Positions 31,899-41,254 are shown, counted from the first letter of the stretch. The stretch: 64,000 bases of DNA from Chroococcopsis sp964623815 (GCA_964623815.1 CAZUVR010000004.1:62001-126000); one strand, 5' to 3'. The notes: generated by a model not told the origin, from the sequence alone. Translations and numbers: made by a program.

Positions 31899-31904
31899 TA
31901 TGAG

Positions 31905-32189
31905 ATGGCAAAACTTAACTTTTTGAGAAACAATAGAGAAAAAGCTCACGGGATAAATACAGTGGATAGTTATGATTTAGGTCAGTACATATCGGCCACC
32001 GATGGAGTTTCTAAGCCCTGGTTATTGGTACAACTGCGGATTAAAAAGCTACAGGAAAGAAAGGGGGAAATCTCCTCGGAAGAATATATGCGGGAGTTAG
32101 AGGATATTTATAAAGATTTGATGAATTTAGGAGAGTGGTGGGTAGGCAGGGAAGAGGAAGTGTTCGGGCGCGAAAACCGCCGACTTTAA
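31905..32189 (+). CDS. Conserved small hypothetical protein
   Basis: 94 residues, soluble, with a helical central part rich in Lys/Glu (WLLVQLRIKKLQERKGEISSEEYMRELEDIYKDLMNLGEWWVG). The repeated RKGEISSEEYMRELE...LMNLG pattern looks like a short helical hairpin. It is cotranscribed with the beta-propeller gene (6 bp gap) and ends 168 bp before flv4. I do not recognise a named family. Confidence 0.7.
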   Translation: MAKLNFLRNNREKAHGINTVDSYDLGQYISATDGVSKPWLLVQLRIKKLQERKGEISSEEYMRELEDIYKDLMNLGEWWVGREEEVFGRENRRL

Positions 32190-32357
32190 ATTAAATTTTT
32201 CAACTTCTTATGATTAGCTATAGTCATCATTGTCACAACTAAATATAAGCTTTAATTATATTTTTCTTGAGATATTGGTATTTTACAAATCGCTGGAATC
32301 AAGGCAGTATAAAGGTTATAAAAATTTACTCCGGATTCTTGATTTGGAGAATTACTT

Positions 32358-34085
32358 ATGGTTTCATTGACGCTGAATCAACCCCATAGTCAAAAAAGTC
32401 GTCTGACGACGCAGATTGTCGAGATCGGTGCGGATACAACCGCCCTCCGCTGTCTTGATTGGGATAGAGATAGATTCGATATTGAATTCGGTCTTAATAA
32501 CGGCACCACTTATAACTCATTTATTATCAGAGGAGAGAAAACTGCTCTTGTAGATACCGCCCACCGCAAATTTGAAAAACTCTATTTAGAAGAATTAAAA
32601 AGTTTAATCGATTTAACAAGCCTCGATTATTTAATCATCAGCCATACCGAACCTGATCACAGCGGTTTAGTCAAAGAAGTTCTGGCGATGGCCCCGCAGG
32701 TGACGGTAATAGGTGCAAAAGTGGCGATGCAGTTTTTAGAAAACATGGTGCATCAACCCTTCAAACACCAAATCGTTAAAAGTGGCGATCGCCTGGATTT
32801 AGGTAATGGGCACGAATTAGAATTCGTTTCCGCCCCTAATTTACACTGGCCCGACACCATCTTCACCTACGACGCTAAAACCCGTATTCTGTTCACCTGT
32901 GATGCTTTCGGTATGCACTACTGCGACGATCACACCTTCGATGAAGAAACGGATCTGATCGAGGCGGATTTTAAATATTATTATGATTGCCTGATGCGGC
33001 CTAACGCTCGATCGGTATTGGGTGCAATGAAACGGATGGAAAAGTTAGAGGTGGATATTGTCGCTACCGGACACGGGCCGCTATTAAAATATCATCTATC
33101 CCGATGGCTCGATTCCTATCAATCTTGGAGTCAGGAACAAACCGACGCAGATACCGTAGTAGCTATCTTCTACTGTGAAGGATACGGACATAGCGAACAG
33201 TTAGCGCAGCTCATCACCACAGGCTTACACAAAACTGGCGTAGTCGTGGATTTAGTCGATCTCAACAGCACCGATCCCCAAGAAGTAAGGGAATTGGTGG
33301 AGCAGGCGGCGGGCTTCGTTATCGGTATGCCCCCTCAATCCCACAAAGAGGCTCACACGGCCCTGAGTACAATTTTAGCCGTAGCCCATAACAAACAGGC
33401 GATCGGTCTCTACGAATCAGGCGGGGGTGAAGACGAGCCAGTTTTCCCCCTACGCAATAAATTTCAAGAAATCGGTTTGAGCGAAGCTTTTCCTCCGATA
33501 TTGATCAAAGAAAATCTCAATCAAGCCGTCGAATTGATCGCTGATGAAGCAGGTACGGATTTAGGGCAATGGTTAACCAGGGAAAAAACGATCAAACAGA
33601 TCAAAGCGATCGATAACGGGTTAGAAAAAGCCTTAGGGCGCGTCAGTAGCGGATTGTATCTGATCACAGCGCAAAAAGGAGAGCTGTCAAGTGCGATGCT
33701 GGCCTCTTGGGTGACACAAGCGAGTACCAATCCCCCTGGGGTGGCGATCGCAGTGGCGAAAGAAAGGGCGATAGTCTCATTCTTACAGACCGGCGATCGA
33801 TTCGTCCTCAATATCCTGCCCGAAGACAAATCTCAAAGATTGATGAAACATTTCTTAAGAAGATTTCCCCCAGGTGCCGATCGATTCGCTGGGATTAAAA
33901 CCTATCCCGCTAACAACGGTGCCCCGATTTTAGCCGATGCTCTTGCCTATACAGAATGTGAAGTGACGGCGAGGATGGATTGTGGGGATCATTGGGTAAT
34001 TTATAGCCGGGTTCATACGGGTAGAGTGGCGAGACTCGACGCTCTAACCGCCGTTAATCATCGCAAAGTGGGCAACCACTATTAA
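32358..34085 (+). CDS. flv4: Flavodiiron protein Flv4
   Basis: 575 residues: metallo-beta-lactamase-like diiron domain (1-250), flavodoxin domain (about 265-405) and the cyanobacterial C-terminal NAD(P)H:flavin-reductase-like domain (about 425-575). Canonical diiron ligands are intact: His96-x-Glu98-x-Asp100-His101 (ISHTEPDHSG), NLHWPDT, CDAFGMH and GHGPLL. Flv4 with Flv2 forms an electron sink protecting photosystem II at air CO2 and high light. The order flv4-sll0218-flv2 is the known operon, regulated by inorganic carbon. Spacing to the next gene is 33 bp. Confidence 0.95.
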   Translation: MVSLTLNQPHSQKSRLTTQIVEIGADTTALRCLDWDRDRFDIEFGLNNGTTYNSFIIRGEKTALVDTAHRKFEKLYLEELKSLIDLTSLDYLIISHTEPDHSGLVKEVLAMAPQVTVIGAKVAMQFLENMVHQPFKHQIVKSGDRLDLGNGHELEFVSAPNLHWPDTIFTYDAKTRILFTCDAFGMHYCDDHTFDEETDLIEADFKYYYDCLMRPNARSVLGAMKRMEKLEVDIVATGHGPLLKYHLSRWLDSYQSWSQEQTDADTVVAIFYCEGYGHSEQLAQLITTGLHKTGVVVDLVDLNSTDPQEVRELVEQAAGFVIGMPPQSHKEAHTALSTILAVAHNKQAIGLYESGGGEDEPVFPLRNKFQEIGLSEAFPPILIKENLNQAVELIADEAGTDLGQWLTREKTIKQIKAIDNGLEKALGRVSSGLYLITAQKGELSSAMLASWVTQASTNPPGVAIAVAKERAIVSFLQTGDRFVLNILPEDKSQRLMKHFLRRFPPGADRFAGIKTYPANNGAPILADALAYTECEVTARMDCGDHWVIYSRVHTGRVARLDALTAVNHRKVGNHY

Positions 34086-34118
34086 TTTTGTAAATTTTTA
34101 TTAATCAGGAGACTCTCG

Positions 34119-34616
34119 ATGTACGAACCAGTTAAAGGCCCCTCTATGCTCGGTCGCGTGGTACAAGCTTTAGAAATGATACAGGATTTCATAGTCATTT
34201 CTCTCTGTATCGGACTATTCAGCTTTATGGTGTTAGAGATAAAAGAAATGTTCGTTTCTTTGTTACCGCCGATTGAATTTCGAGTAATCACAGCCGATAT
34301 TTTATTCCTCTTAATCTTGGTGGAATTATTTCGACTACTGATTATTTACCTGCAAGAGAAACGGGTTTCTATCGGTGTAGCAGTTGAAGTATCGATCGTT
34401 TCCGTCCTAAGAGAAGTGATCGTTCACGGAGTATTAGAAACTGCTTGGACTCAAGTACTCGCCTCCTGTGCTTTCCTCTTAGTTTTAGGGGCCTTAATGG
34501 TTGTTCGAGTTTGGTTGCCCCCCACTTTTGAAGGTATCGACCCAGAGCAAAAAGTTTCCCTACGCTACAAGCAACAACACATCAAAGATATGGTCAGTCC
34601 TCATGGACGTTCATAA
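34119..34616 (+). CDS. Sll0218-like PsiE family membrane protein of the flv4-2 operon
   Basis: 165 residues with four hydrophobic segments (VISLCIGLFSFMVLEIKEMFV, ADILFLLILVELFRLLIIYL, VSIVSVLREVIVHGV, VLASCAFLLVLGALMVVRVWL) and the PsiE/DUF pattern VELFRLLIIYLQEKRVSIGVAVEVSIVSVLREVIV. In Synechocystis Sll0218 is a thylakoid protein that stabilises photosystem II and is co-expressed with Flv2 and Flv4. Position between flv4 and flv2 makes the identity secure although the sequence family is broad. Confidence 0.92.
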   Translation: MYEPVKGPSMLGRVVQALEMIQDFIVISLCIGLFSFMVLEIKEMFVSLLPPIEFRVITADILFLLILVELFRLLIIYLQEKRVSIGVAVEVSIVSVLREVIVHGVLETAWTQVLASCAFLLVLGALMVVRVWLPPTFEGIDPEQKVSLRYKQQHIKDMVSPHGRS

Positions 34617-34670
34617 ATAAATTTCGAGTAATTTTTTCCTGACTTTTTAGTAGTTTAAAGTACTAATTTT

Positions 34671-36434
34671 ATGACACTTTCTCCTTTTTATCCTTCCGTT
34701 TTGCCAGGGCGGCCTCGTGATGTACAGGTAGCTGAAATCATAGGGAATACTTGGGTTTTCCGGTCTCGCACCTGGGATCGTCTGAAATTCGAGATAGAAT
34801 ATGCGCGAGGACATGGAACGACCGCTAATTCTTATTTAATTAAAAGTAATAAAGTCGCTCTTTTTGACCCTCCTGGAGAATCTTTTACCGAGATTTATTT
34901 AGAACAATTAAGTCAACAAATCGATCCAGCGACTATAGATTATTTGATTCTCGGTCACGTTAATCCGAATCGCCTGGCTACTATCAAAGCTCTCTTAAAG
35001 ATAGCGCCTCAAGTGCAGTTGATTTGCTCGAAACCAGCGGCCAATACTCTCAGAAACGCCTTCGCGGATCTGGTGAATATACGGATAGTCAGATCTGAAG
35101 ATACCCTGGCACTGGATGAAAATCAGGTTTTAGAATTTATCAGCGTTCCGAGTCCAAGATGGCCCGATGGGTTATGTACCTTTGATCGCAGTACGGGTAT
35201 TCTCTACACCGATAAACTATTCTGCGCCCATATATGTAGTGACTCGCTCTGGGATGATAACTGGAAACAACTAGACGAAGACAGGCATTATTACTTCGAC
35301 TGCCTGCACGCAGGACAATCGAAACAGGTAGAAACTATTCTCGATAAATTAAAAGATTACCGCGCTAAATATTACGCCCCCGCTCACGGCCCCCTAGTGC
35401 GCTATAGCCTCAGCCGATTCACTTACGATTATCGTTACTGGTGTCAGCAACAGGAAAGCAGAGCTCAACAGGTTCTTATTCTGTATGCTTCTGCCTATGG
35501 CAATACATCAATACTGGCTGACGCGATCGCTCAGGGACTAATAGAAAACGATGTAGCGGTAGAGTTGATTAATTGTGAATCGGCCGAGCCGGGGGAAATT
35601 ACCGCCGCGATCGAATGCTGTGACGGCTTTATCATCGGCTCACCCACCTTAGGGGGACACGCTCCTACCCAAATCCAGACAGCTTTAGGCTTAGTGCTTT
35701 CGGCCGCTTCTAAGAGCAAATTAGCAGGGGTTTTCGGTTCCTATGGTTGGAGCGGGGAAGCGGTAGATCTGATCGAAACCAAGCTCAAAGACGCTAACTA
35801 TCGCCTCGGCTTTGAATCGATCCGGGTACGTTTCAGCCCCACCCCCGAAAGCCTTTCACAATGTAAAAACGCTGGGGCGGAGTTCGCTCAAGCTCTGAAG
35901 AAAAGTCAGAAATTACGTGTACCCCGTCAGGCGGTGACGGCGACGACGATAGATAGAACAGAACAGGCTGTCAGTAGGATAGTCGGCTCTCTCTGCGTGG
36001 TAACAACGCGCTCCGGCAATGAACACAAAGGCTTTTTAACTTCTTGGATAACTCAAGCTAGTTTTAATCCCCCAGGCTTGATCTTAGCTATGTCTGAAAG
36101 CCAGACTTACACCGGATTATTAGAACCAGGTTGTAAATTCGTCATCAATATCCTCAAAGAAGGACGTAACCTGAGACGACATTTCTCAGGCAAGGTAAAC
36201 TCGGTGTCTCCCTTGAGCGAATTAACTACTAAAGAAGCCGCAAACGGTTGTTTAATCTTGACCGAGGCTCTGGCCTATCTGGAATGTACGGTTAAGGAGC
36301 GCTTGCAGTTCAGGTCGGGAGAAGGTCAGGAATGCGATCGCTGGCTCGTTTACGCCATCGTCGAACAAGGAGCGGTACTAGATACTAACGGGGTGACAGC
36401 GATCGCTCATCGTACCCTGGGGCAGCATTACTAA
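34671..36434 (+). CDS. flv2: Flavodiiron protein Flv2
   Basis: 587 residues with the same three-domain layout as Flv4: lactamase-like (1-265), flavodoxin (about 270-405, LILYASAYGNTSILADAIAQG) and flavin-reductase (about 430-585, FLTSWITQASFNPPGLILA). The diiron ligand positions are altered: His96-x-Asn98-x-Asn100-Arg101 instead of H-x-E-x-D-H, Arg in PSPRWPD for His, and Lys in YTDKLFC where Flv4 has the bridging Asp. This loss is a known trait of Flv2/Flv1-type proteins, which function as heterodimers with Flv4/Flv3. The stop codon overlaps that of the convergent ROK gene by 4 bp. Confidence 0.95.
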   Translation: MTLSPFYPSVLPGRPRDVQVAEIIGNTWVFRSRTWDRLKFEIEYARGHGTTANSYLIKSNKVALFDPPGESFTEIYLEQLSQQIDPATIDYLILGHVNPNRLATIKALLKIAPQVQLICSKPAANTLRNAFADLVNIRIVRSEDTLALDENQVLEFISVPSPRWPDGLCTFDRSTGILYTDKLFCAHICSDSLWDDNWKQLDEDRHYYFDCLHAGQSKQVETILDKLKDYRAKYYAPAHGPLVRYSLSRFTYDYRYWCQQQESRAQQVLILYASAYGNTSILADAIAQGLIENDVAVELINCESAEPGEITAAIECCDGFIIGSPTLGGHAPTQIQTALGLVLSAASKSKLAGVFGSYGWSGEAVDLIETKLKDANYRLGFESIRVRFSPTPESLSQCKNAGAEFAQALKKSQKLRVPRQAVTATTIDRTEQAVSRIVGSLCVVTTRSGNEHKGFLTSWITQASFNPPGLILAMSESQTYTGLLEPGCKFVINILKEGRNLRRHFSGKVNSVSPLSELTTKEAANGCLILTEALAYLECTVKERLQFRSGEGQECDRWLVYAIVEQGAVLDTNGVTAIAHRTLGQHY

Positions 36435-37327
36435 ACCCCCCTTTCCACTGACTTCCAAGCCAATTTTGCAGCACCAACCATCCCCGCCCGATTTCCCAAC
36501 TCGGCGGGGATTATTTGTAAACCAACCCGGGAACTCGGTAATACTCTTTTCTCGATTTCCGCCCACATGGAGGGAAAGAACAAATCGGCCCCGGCACTGA
36601 TACCTCCACCGATGATTACTGCCTCGGGGGTAAGAACATAGATCAGGCTCGCTATACCGGAGGCGAGTAACCGTCCATAATCAGCCCAAAATTGAATCGC
36701 CTCCAGATCTCCTTTGTGGGCTAATTCGGCCAATTCGTGGGGTTCTCTGCCAGTGGCGCGGCGGATAGCACCGATACTGGCGTACTGTTCTAAAGAACCT
36801 TGATTACCGCTATTACAGGGCGGCCCGTCAAAATTGATGGTGATTAAACCCAATTCCGCTGCCGCCCCAAGATGACCGACGAATAATTCACCGTTGAGAA
36901 TAATGGCACCGCCCACGCCGGTGCCCAGGGTGAGTAGGATACTGTTTTTAAATTTCTTGCCAGCACCGAGCCAGGCTTCTCCATAGCCGGCACAATTGGC
37001 ATCGTTGGCAATAATCGCGGGTAATCCCGTATGTTTTTCTAATTCGTCAGCTAGGGGGACATCTTGCCACTGAGAGAGATTTATGGCTACTTTGGCGATT
37101 CTACCTGCCGCATCGGCAGGGCCGGGTGTGCCCACTCCTAAAGCCAAGCAGTTTTTATCCCGATCGATCTGCTTTACGGTTTCCGCTATACGCTCGATAA
37201 CTGCTTCGGGAGTGGCAGGTTGAGGAGTGGGTACGGTGATGGATTCGAGACAGATTCCCTCAGGGCTGAATAGTCCGAATTTGATAGCCGTACCACCGAG
37301 ATCAAGCCCGATAACTGTTTTGTTCAT
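36431..37327 (-). CDS. ROK family sugar kinase (glucokinase-like)
   Basis: 298 residues. ATP/sugar-binding segments are visible: VIGLDLGGTAIKFGLF, ALGVGTPGPADAAG, ANDANCAGYGEAWLGAG (catalytic Asp) and LLTLGTGVGGAIILNGELFVGHLGAAAELG. The ROK zinc site CxCGxxGCxE is changed to CNSGNQGSLE, keeping one Cys and the Glu; I believe this variant is usual in cyanobacteria. It probably phosphorylates glucose. It overlaps the def stop region by 26 bp at its 5' side, so the two minus-strand genes are translationally linked. Confidence 0.9.
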   Translation of the reverse strand: MNKTVIGLDLGGTAIKFGLFSPEGICLESITVPTPQPATPEAVIERIAETVKQIDRDKNCLALGVGTPGPADAAGRIAKVAINLSQWQDVPLADELEKHTGLPAIIANDANCAGYGEAWLGAGKKFKNSILLTLGTGVGGAIILNGELFVGHLGAAAELGLITINFDGPPCNSGNQGSLEQYASIGAIRRATGREPHELAELAHKGDLEAIQFWADYGRLLASGIASLIYVLTPEAVIIGGGISAGADLFFPSMWAEIEKRVLPSSRVGLQIIPAELGNRAGMVGAAKLAWKSVERGV

Positions 37328-37877
37328 TGTGAATGATTTGTTGATATTCTTCTTCGGTATAGAGATCCTGAGAAGATTCTATGCGATCGAGGAAGATAAT
37401 ACCATCGAGGTGATCTAATTCGTGTTGGAAGATACGGGCTACGAAATCGTGCAGGATGGTTCGCTCTATTGTACCTTTCGTATTGAGATATTCCACCTGC
37501 ACCCATTGATGACGAGGTACGAGTCCCCTCCTACCCGGTACACTCAGGCAACCCTCCCAATCTTTACTCATTTTCGGTGAAGAGGCGATGATTTCCGGAT
37601 TGATCATCGCCTTTGGAGTCATCAGGGGAGCTTGAGGATAGCGGGGTGTGGGACGACTGGCGACGATAAAAACGCGATCGTCTTGACATAATTGAGGGGC
37701 TGCGATGCCCACCCCGTTCGCGGATTCGGCGGTGGCGATCAGGGATTGAATCAATTTTTCTATCCGGGGGGTGATTGTTTCTACGGGTTGGGCTATTTGC
37801 CTGAGATGTTCATTACCTACGCAGGCAACGGGTAAGATAGGGGTGGATTTAGCGTCAGTTAGGGAAATTGAGAGCAT
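37302..37877 (-). CDS. def: Peptide deformylase
   Basis: 191 residues. All three motifs are present: GVGIAAPQL (motif 1), EGCLSVPG (motif 2, metal-binding Cys) and FQHELDHLDG (motif 3, HExxH). It removes the N-formyl group from new proteins. Its 3' end overlaps the ROK kinase start by 26 bp, an operon of def with glucokinase. The start MLSISLTDAKSTPILPVACVGNEHLRQIAQPV is a plausible one, with the conserved start of the family at residue about 20. Confidence 0.95.
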   Translation of the reverse strand: MLSISLTDAKSTPILPVACVGNEHLRQIAQPVETITPRIEKLIQSLIATAESANGVGIAAPQLCQDDRVFIVASRPTPRYPQAPLMTPKAMINPEIIASSPKMSKDWEGCLSVPGRRGLVPRHQWVQVEYLNTKGTIERTILHDFVARIFQHELDHLDGIIFLDRIESSQDLYTEEEYQQIIHNEQNSYRA

Positions 37878-38046
37878 ATACTAAATCAGTTATAGATTTA
37901 TCCTTACCTTATCACGCTCATTTTTTCACTGTTATAGTAATAATTCGTTGCCTGACAAAAATAGCTGTCTTTGCTTTCCGTATTTATGAGGAATTAAAAA
38001 TCAACTAGACTAGATAAGCAGTACATTGGAGAAAGCAGTATCAATC

Positions 38047-38406
38047 ATGACAGATCATCAAAATGGGGATAAAGTTTTAGAGGCGATGAAGAATTTCGCC
38101 GAACAATACGCTAAAAGAACCGACACTTATTTCTGTAGCGATCCCTCCGTCACCGCCGTAGTTATTGAGGGACTTGCAAGACATAAAGAAGAACTCGGTT
38201 CGCCCCTGTGCCCCTGCCGTCATTACGAGGATAAGGAAGCGGAAGTGAAAAATACTTTCTGGAACTGCCCTTGCGTACCGATGCGGGAGAGAAAAGAGTG
38301 TCATTGTATGTTATTCATCACCCCCGATAATGAATTCGCCGGGGATGAGCAGGAAATTTCTCTCGACTATATTAAAGAGATCAGAGCTAGTTTGAATGCC
38401 GGCTAA
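38047..38406 (+). CDS. ftrC: Ferredoxin-thioredoxin reductase, catalytic subunit
   Basis: About 119 residues from ATG 38047 (MTDHQNGDKVLEAMKNF); a TTG 21 bp upstream is in frame but unlikely. The redox and 4Fe-4S cysteines are all present: TYFCSD, SPLCPCRHYED, NCPCVPM and CHCMLF (CPC, CPC, CHC motifs). FTR passes electrons from photosystem I-reduced ferredoxin to thioredoxin. Downstream overlap of 11 bp with the DUF309 gene suggests co-expression. The variable subunit gene is not here. Confidence 0.96.
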   Translation: MTDHQNGDKVLEAMKNFAEQYAKRTDTYFCSDPSVTAVVIEGLARHKEELGSPLCPCRHYEDKEAEVKNTFWNCPCVPMRERKECHCMLFITPDNEFAGDEQEISLDYIKEIRASLNAG

Positions 38407-38758
38407 GGAATTTTTTCTAGGTATCGAGCAATTTAATCGCGGCGAATTCTACGCCTGCCACGATACTTTAGAGGCTCTCTGGATGGAATCGGGCGAGCCT
38501 CTGAAGACCTTTTATCAAGGTATCCTACAAGTGGCGGTGGCCTGTTATCATCTGGGCAATAACAACCTTCGGGGAGCCATGATCTTATTGGGCGAGGGGG
38601 CCCGTCGTCTTCATTCCTATCAACCAGATTACGAAGAGGTAGATGTCTCTCTTTTGCTCGAAGAAAGTCTTAACTTATTGCAATATTTACAGGGGATTTC
38701 CTCAGGCGAAACTTTGCCTGAGGCCCCGCTACCGAAAATTCTCCTACTCGATCAATAA
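38396..38758 (+). CDS. DUF309 domain protein
   Basis: 120 residues with the DUF309 signature FNRGEFYACHDTLEALWMESGEPLKTFYQGILQVAVACYHLGNNNLRGAMILL. The EFYACHDTLEALW motif carries His and Glu residues that suggest a metal or acid-base site. Structures of the family are small helical proteins without known function. The start overlaps the ftrC end by 11 bp (frame shifted), a translational coupling that hints at a thiol-redox or photosynthetic role. Confidence 0.88.
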   Translation: MPAKEFFLGIEQFNRGEFYACHDTLEALWMESGEPLKTFYQGILQVAVACYHLGNNNLRGAMILLGEGARRLHSYQPDYEEVDVSLLLEESLNLLQYLQGISSGETLPEAPLPKILLLDQ

Positions 38759-38817
38759 ATCAGGAGGTCAAACGTTAGAATAGGGACTCAGATAAGCAAA
38801 TTTACAATCATACTGGT

Positions 38818-39321
38818 ATGTTCGGTCAATTATCTTCGCATCGGCAAGTTTGGTGGAAGAGCTCGCAGCGTGCCTTCGGCATCGCTTTTAGTGTCTTTTC
38901 CGCCCTAGGTTTCTTCGTGGCCGCTTCAGCCCAAACCCCGGCGAATCCAGGCAACGCCCTAACGGTACGTTCCGATATTCAAGAGGCTAATTCTAAAACC
39001 GGCGTGATTACTGCTAGAGGCAACGTCCAGGTTTATTATCCCGCCCGTAAAATGCAGGCGACTTCGGCCCAGGCACAATACTTCAGCCGGGAACGTCGTT
39101 TAGTATTGACCGGGAACGTTTACGTATTACAGGAGGGCAACAGTATGCGGGCGGAAACCATGACCTATCTCGTGGATGAGGGGAGATTTATCGCCACCCC
39201 TCAAACCAATCAGCAGGTAGAATCCATTTATATCATGAAGGATAATAATCAGGCGCAAGCACCCGCACCCGCCGCACCCGCCCCCGCCCCGGCAATTCCT
39301 CCAGCTCCTACTATCAGGTAA
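38818..39321 (+). CDS. lptA: LptA/OstA-like lipopolysaccharide transport protein
   Basis: 167 residues. Signal peptide with a hydrophobic core (AFGIAFSVFSALGFFVAASAQ, cleavage near residue 40). The mature part has the OstA beta-jellyroll repeats: LTVRSDIQEANSKTGVITARGNVQVYYPARKMQATSAQAQYFSRERRLVLTGNVYVLQEGNSMRAETMTYLVDEGRF. An Ala/Pro-rich tail (PAPAAPAPAPAIPP) follows. It carries LPS across the periplasm. Followed 9 bp later by lptB and then the permease gene, a complete export module. Confidence 0.88.
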   Translation: MFGQLSSHRQVWWKSSQRAFGIAFSVFSALGFFVAASAQTPANPGNALTVRSDIQEANSKTGVITARGNVQVYYPARKMQATSAQAQYFSRERRLVLTGNVYVLQEGNSMRAETMTYLVDEGRFIATPQTNQQVESIYIMKDNNQAQAPAPAAPAPAPAIPPAPTIR

Positions 39322-39330
39322 GGTGCGATC

Positions 39331-40059
39331 GTGACTTTAGTTCTAGAAAATATTCATAAAAACTACGGCAAACGCTCGATCGTCAATCGGGTTAACATTT
39401 CCGTCGCTCCTGGGGAAATCGTCGGCCTGCTCGGCCCTAACGGTGCTGGCAAAACTACGACATTCTATATCGCCACCGGTCTGATCAGACCTAATCAGGG
39501 TCGAGTATGGTTCAATCAAAAGGATATTACTAAATTACCCCTGCACCGCCGGGCGAAATTAGGCATCGGTTACATGACCCAACAGGCTAGTATCTTCCGC
39601 TATCTGAGTGTGCAGGAAAATATACAATTAGCCCTTGAACAGTCCGGCGTGCCTTTAGGGATGCGTAGTCGGCGCTTATACGAACTATTGCGGGAATTCC
39701 GCTTGGAAAAAATAGTCAGAACCAAAGGAGCTTACGTATCCGGGGGCGAACGCCGACGCACGGAATTAGCACGCGCTTTAGCGGTAGGATTAGAAGGCCC
39801 CAAATTTTTATTATTAGATGAACCTTTCGCGGGGGTCGATCCCATCGCCGTATCGGAAATTCAAACTATGATCGCCGATTTAAAAAATAAGCAGATGGGC
39901 ATTCTCATCACCGATCATAACGTGCGGGAAACTTTAGCGATTACTGATCGGGCTTACATCATGCGCGAGGGTCAGATTTTAGCCGCAGGCAACGAAGAAG
40001 AACTTTATGATAATCCTTTAGTACGTCAATATTATTTGGGTGATAATTTCCAACGCTAA
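39331..40059 (+). CDS. lptB: LPS export ABC transporter ATP-binding protein LptB
   Basis: 242 residues from GTG 39331. Walker A is GPNGAGKTT, the LptB-type signature is YVSGGERRRTELARAL, Walker B is FLLLDEPFAGVDP, and the H-loop is GILITDHNVRETL. It energises extraction of LPS from the inner membrane with LptF/LptG-type permeases. It sits between lptA (9 bp upstream) and a YjgP/YjgQ permease (28 bp downstream). Confidence 0.96.
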   Translation: MTLVLENIHKNYGKRSIVNRVNISVAPGEIVGLLGPNGAGKTTTFYIATGLIRPNQGRVWFNQKDITKLPLHRRAKLGIGYMTQQASIFRYLSVQENIQLALEQSGVPLGMRSRRLYELLREFRLEKIVRTKGAYVSGGERRRTELARALAVGLEGPKFLLLDEPFAGVDPIAVSEIQTMIADLKNKQMGILITDHNVRETLAITDRAYIMREGQILAAGNEEELYDNPLVRQYYLGDNFQR

Positions 40060-40087
40060 TTAATTTAATAAGAGGTTATAGTTAATC

Positions 40088-41254
40088 ATGAAAATAGGTC
40101 GATTTCCGGGATGGCTAAGTTACATACCTGGTTTTAATTTATTAGACAGGTATTTATTGGTCGAATTAGTTTTACCCCTCATGTTCGGTATGGGACTGTT
40201 TACTTCTTTAGGGGTGGCGATCGGTACTTTATTCGACTTGGTAAGACGGGTAACTGAATCGGGATTGATGATCACTATCGCTTTAAAAATCCTCCTCTTA
40301 AAGATGCCAGAATTTATCGTGTTAGCCTTCCCTATGTCGATCCTTCTAGCAACCTTGATGGCTTACAGCCGTCTATCGAGCGATAGTGAATTAATTGCTC
40401 TCAGGAGTATCGGGATTAGTCCCTATCGCTTAGTCATACCGGGATTGATATTAAGCTTGGTGGTTACTGGTTTAACATTCGTCTTTAATGATTATGTGGC
40501 TCCCTCGGCTACTTATGAAGCTAAAATAACGATGCAAAAAGCTTTAAAAAGGGAAAGAAAACCCTATATAGAAGATAATATTATTTATCCAGAATATAAC
40601 GAGATTAAAAAACCTGACGGTAGTGAAGAAAGAGTTTTATCGAGATTGTTTTACGCGGAAAAGTTTAACGGGGAACAGATGCAAGGGTTGACAATTTTAG
40701 ATAGAAGTCAACCGCAAGTTAATCAGATTATTACTTCCGAGTCGGCTACCTGGAACGTTGAACAGAATATCTGGGACTTCTTTAACGGTACTGTTTATCT
40801 AATCGCGCCCGATGGTTCCTATCGCAATATCGTCCGGTTCACTCATCAACAGTTAGCTTTACCGAGAGCACCTTTAGATCTGGCTTATCGGGGTAGGGAT
40901 GCTACGGAAATGACCCTCAGACAAGCTCAAGATTATTTAAGAATTATCAAGCTCAGCGGTAACGAGAAGAAAGTCAAAAAATTGGAGGTACAGATACAGC
41001 AAAAGCTATCTATTCCCTTCGTCTGTTTGGTATTTGGTATTATAGGTTCCGCTCTAGGCTTAAGACCGCAAAACGCCAATAAGGCTACAAGTTTCGGTAT
41101 CTGTATAGTATTGATCTTCTCCTATTATCTTTTATCATTCATTACGAGTTCGATGGGAGTTTGGGGTGCTTTAACTCCCTTTATGGCGGCTTGGTTGCCC
41201 AATTTCTTAGGCCTGGCCGCTGGGGGAGTTCTGTTATGGCAGACGGCTAAGTAG
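40088..41254 (+). CDS. LptF/LptG (YjgP/YjgQ) family permease
   Basis: 388 residues with three N-terminal and three C-terminal membrane helices and a periplasmic beta-jellyroll between them (about residues 130-285). The start LLDRYLLVELVLPLMFGMGLFTSLGV and LAFPMSILLATLMAYSRLSSDSELIALRSIGISPYRL match the family. Typical proteobacteria have two (F and G); cyanobacteria have one such gene, as here. It belongs to the lptA-lptB-permease operon. A perfect 9-bp inverted repeat just after it may be a terminator. Confidence 0.93.
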   Translation: MKIGRFPGWLSYIPGFNLLDRYLLVELVLPLMFGMGLFTSLGVAIGTLFDLVRRVTESGLMITIALKILLLKMPEFIVLAFPMSILLATLMAYSRLSSDSELIALRSIGISPYRLVIPGLILSLVVTGLTFVFNDYVAPSATYEAKITMQKALKRERKPYIEDNIIYPEYNEIKKPDGSEERVLSRLFYAEKFNGEQMQGLTILDRSQPQVNQIITSESATWNVEQNIWDFFNGTVYLIAPDGSYRNIVRFTHQQLALPRAPLDLAYRGRDATEMTLRQAQDYLRIIKLSGNEKKVKKLEVQIQQKLSIPFVCLVFGIIGSALGLRPQNANKATSFGICIVLIFSYYLLSFITSSMGVWGALTPFMAAWLPNFLGLAAGGVLLWQTAK

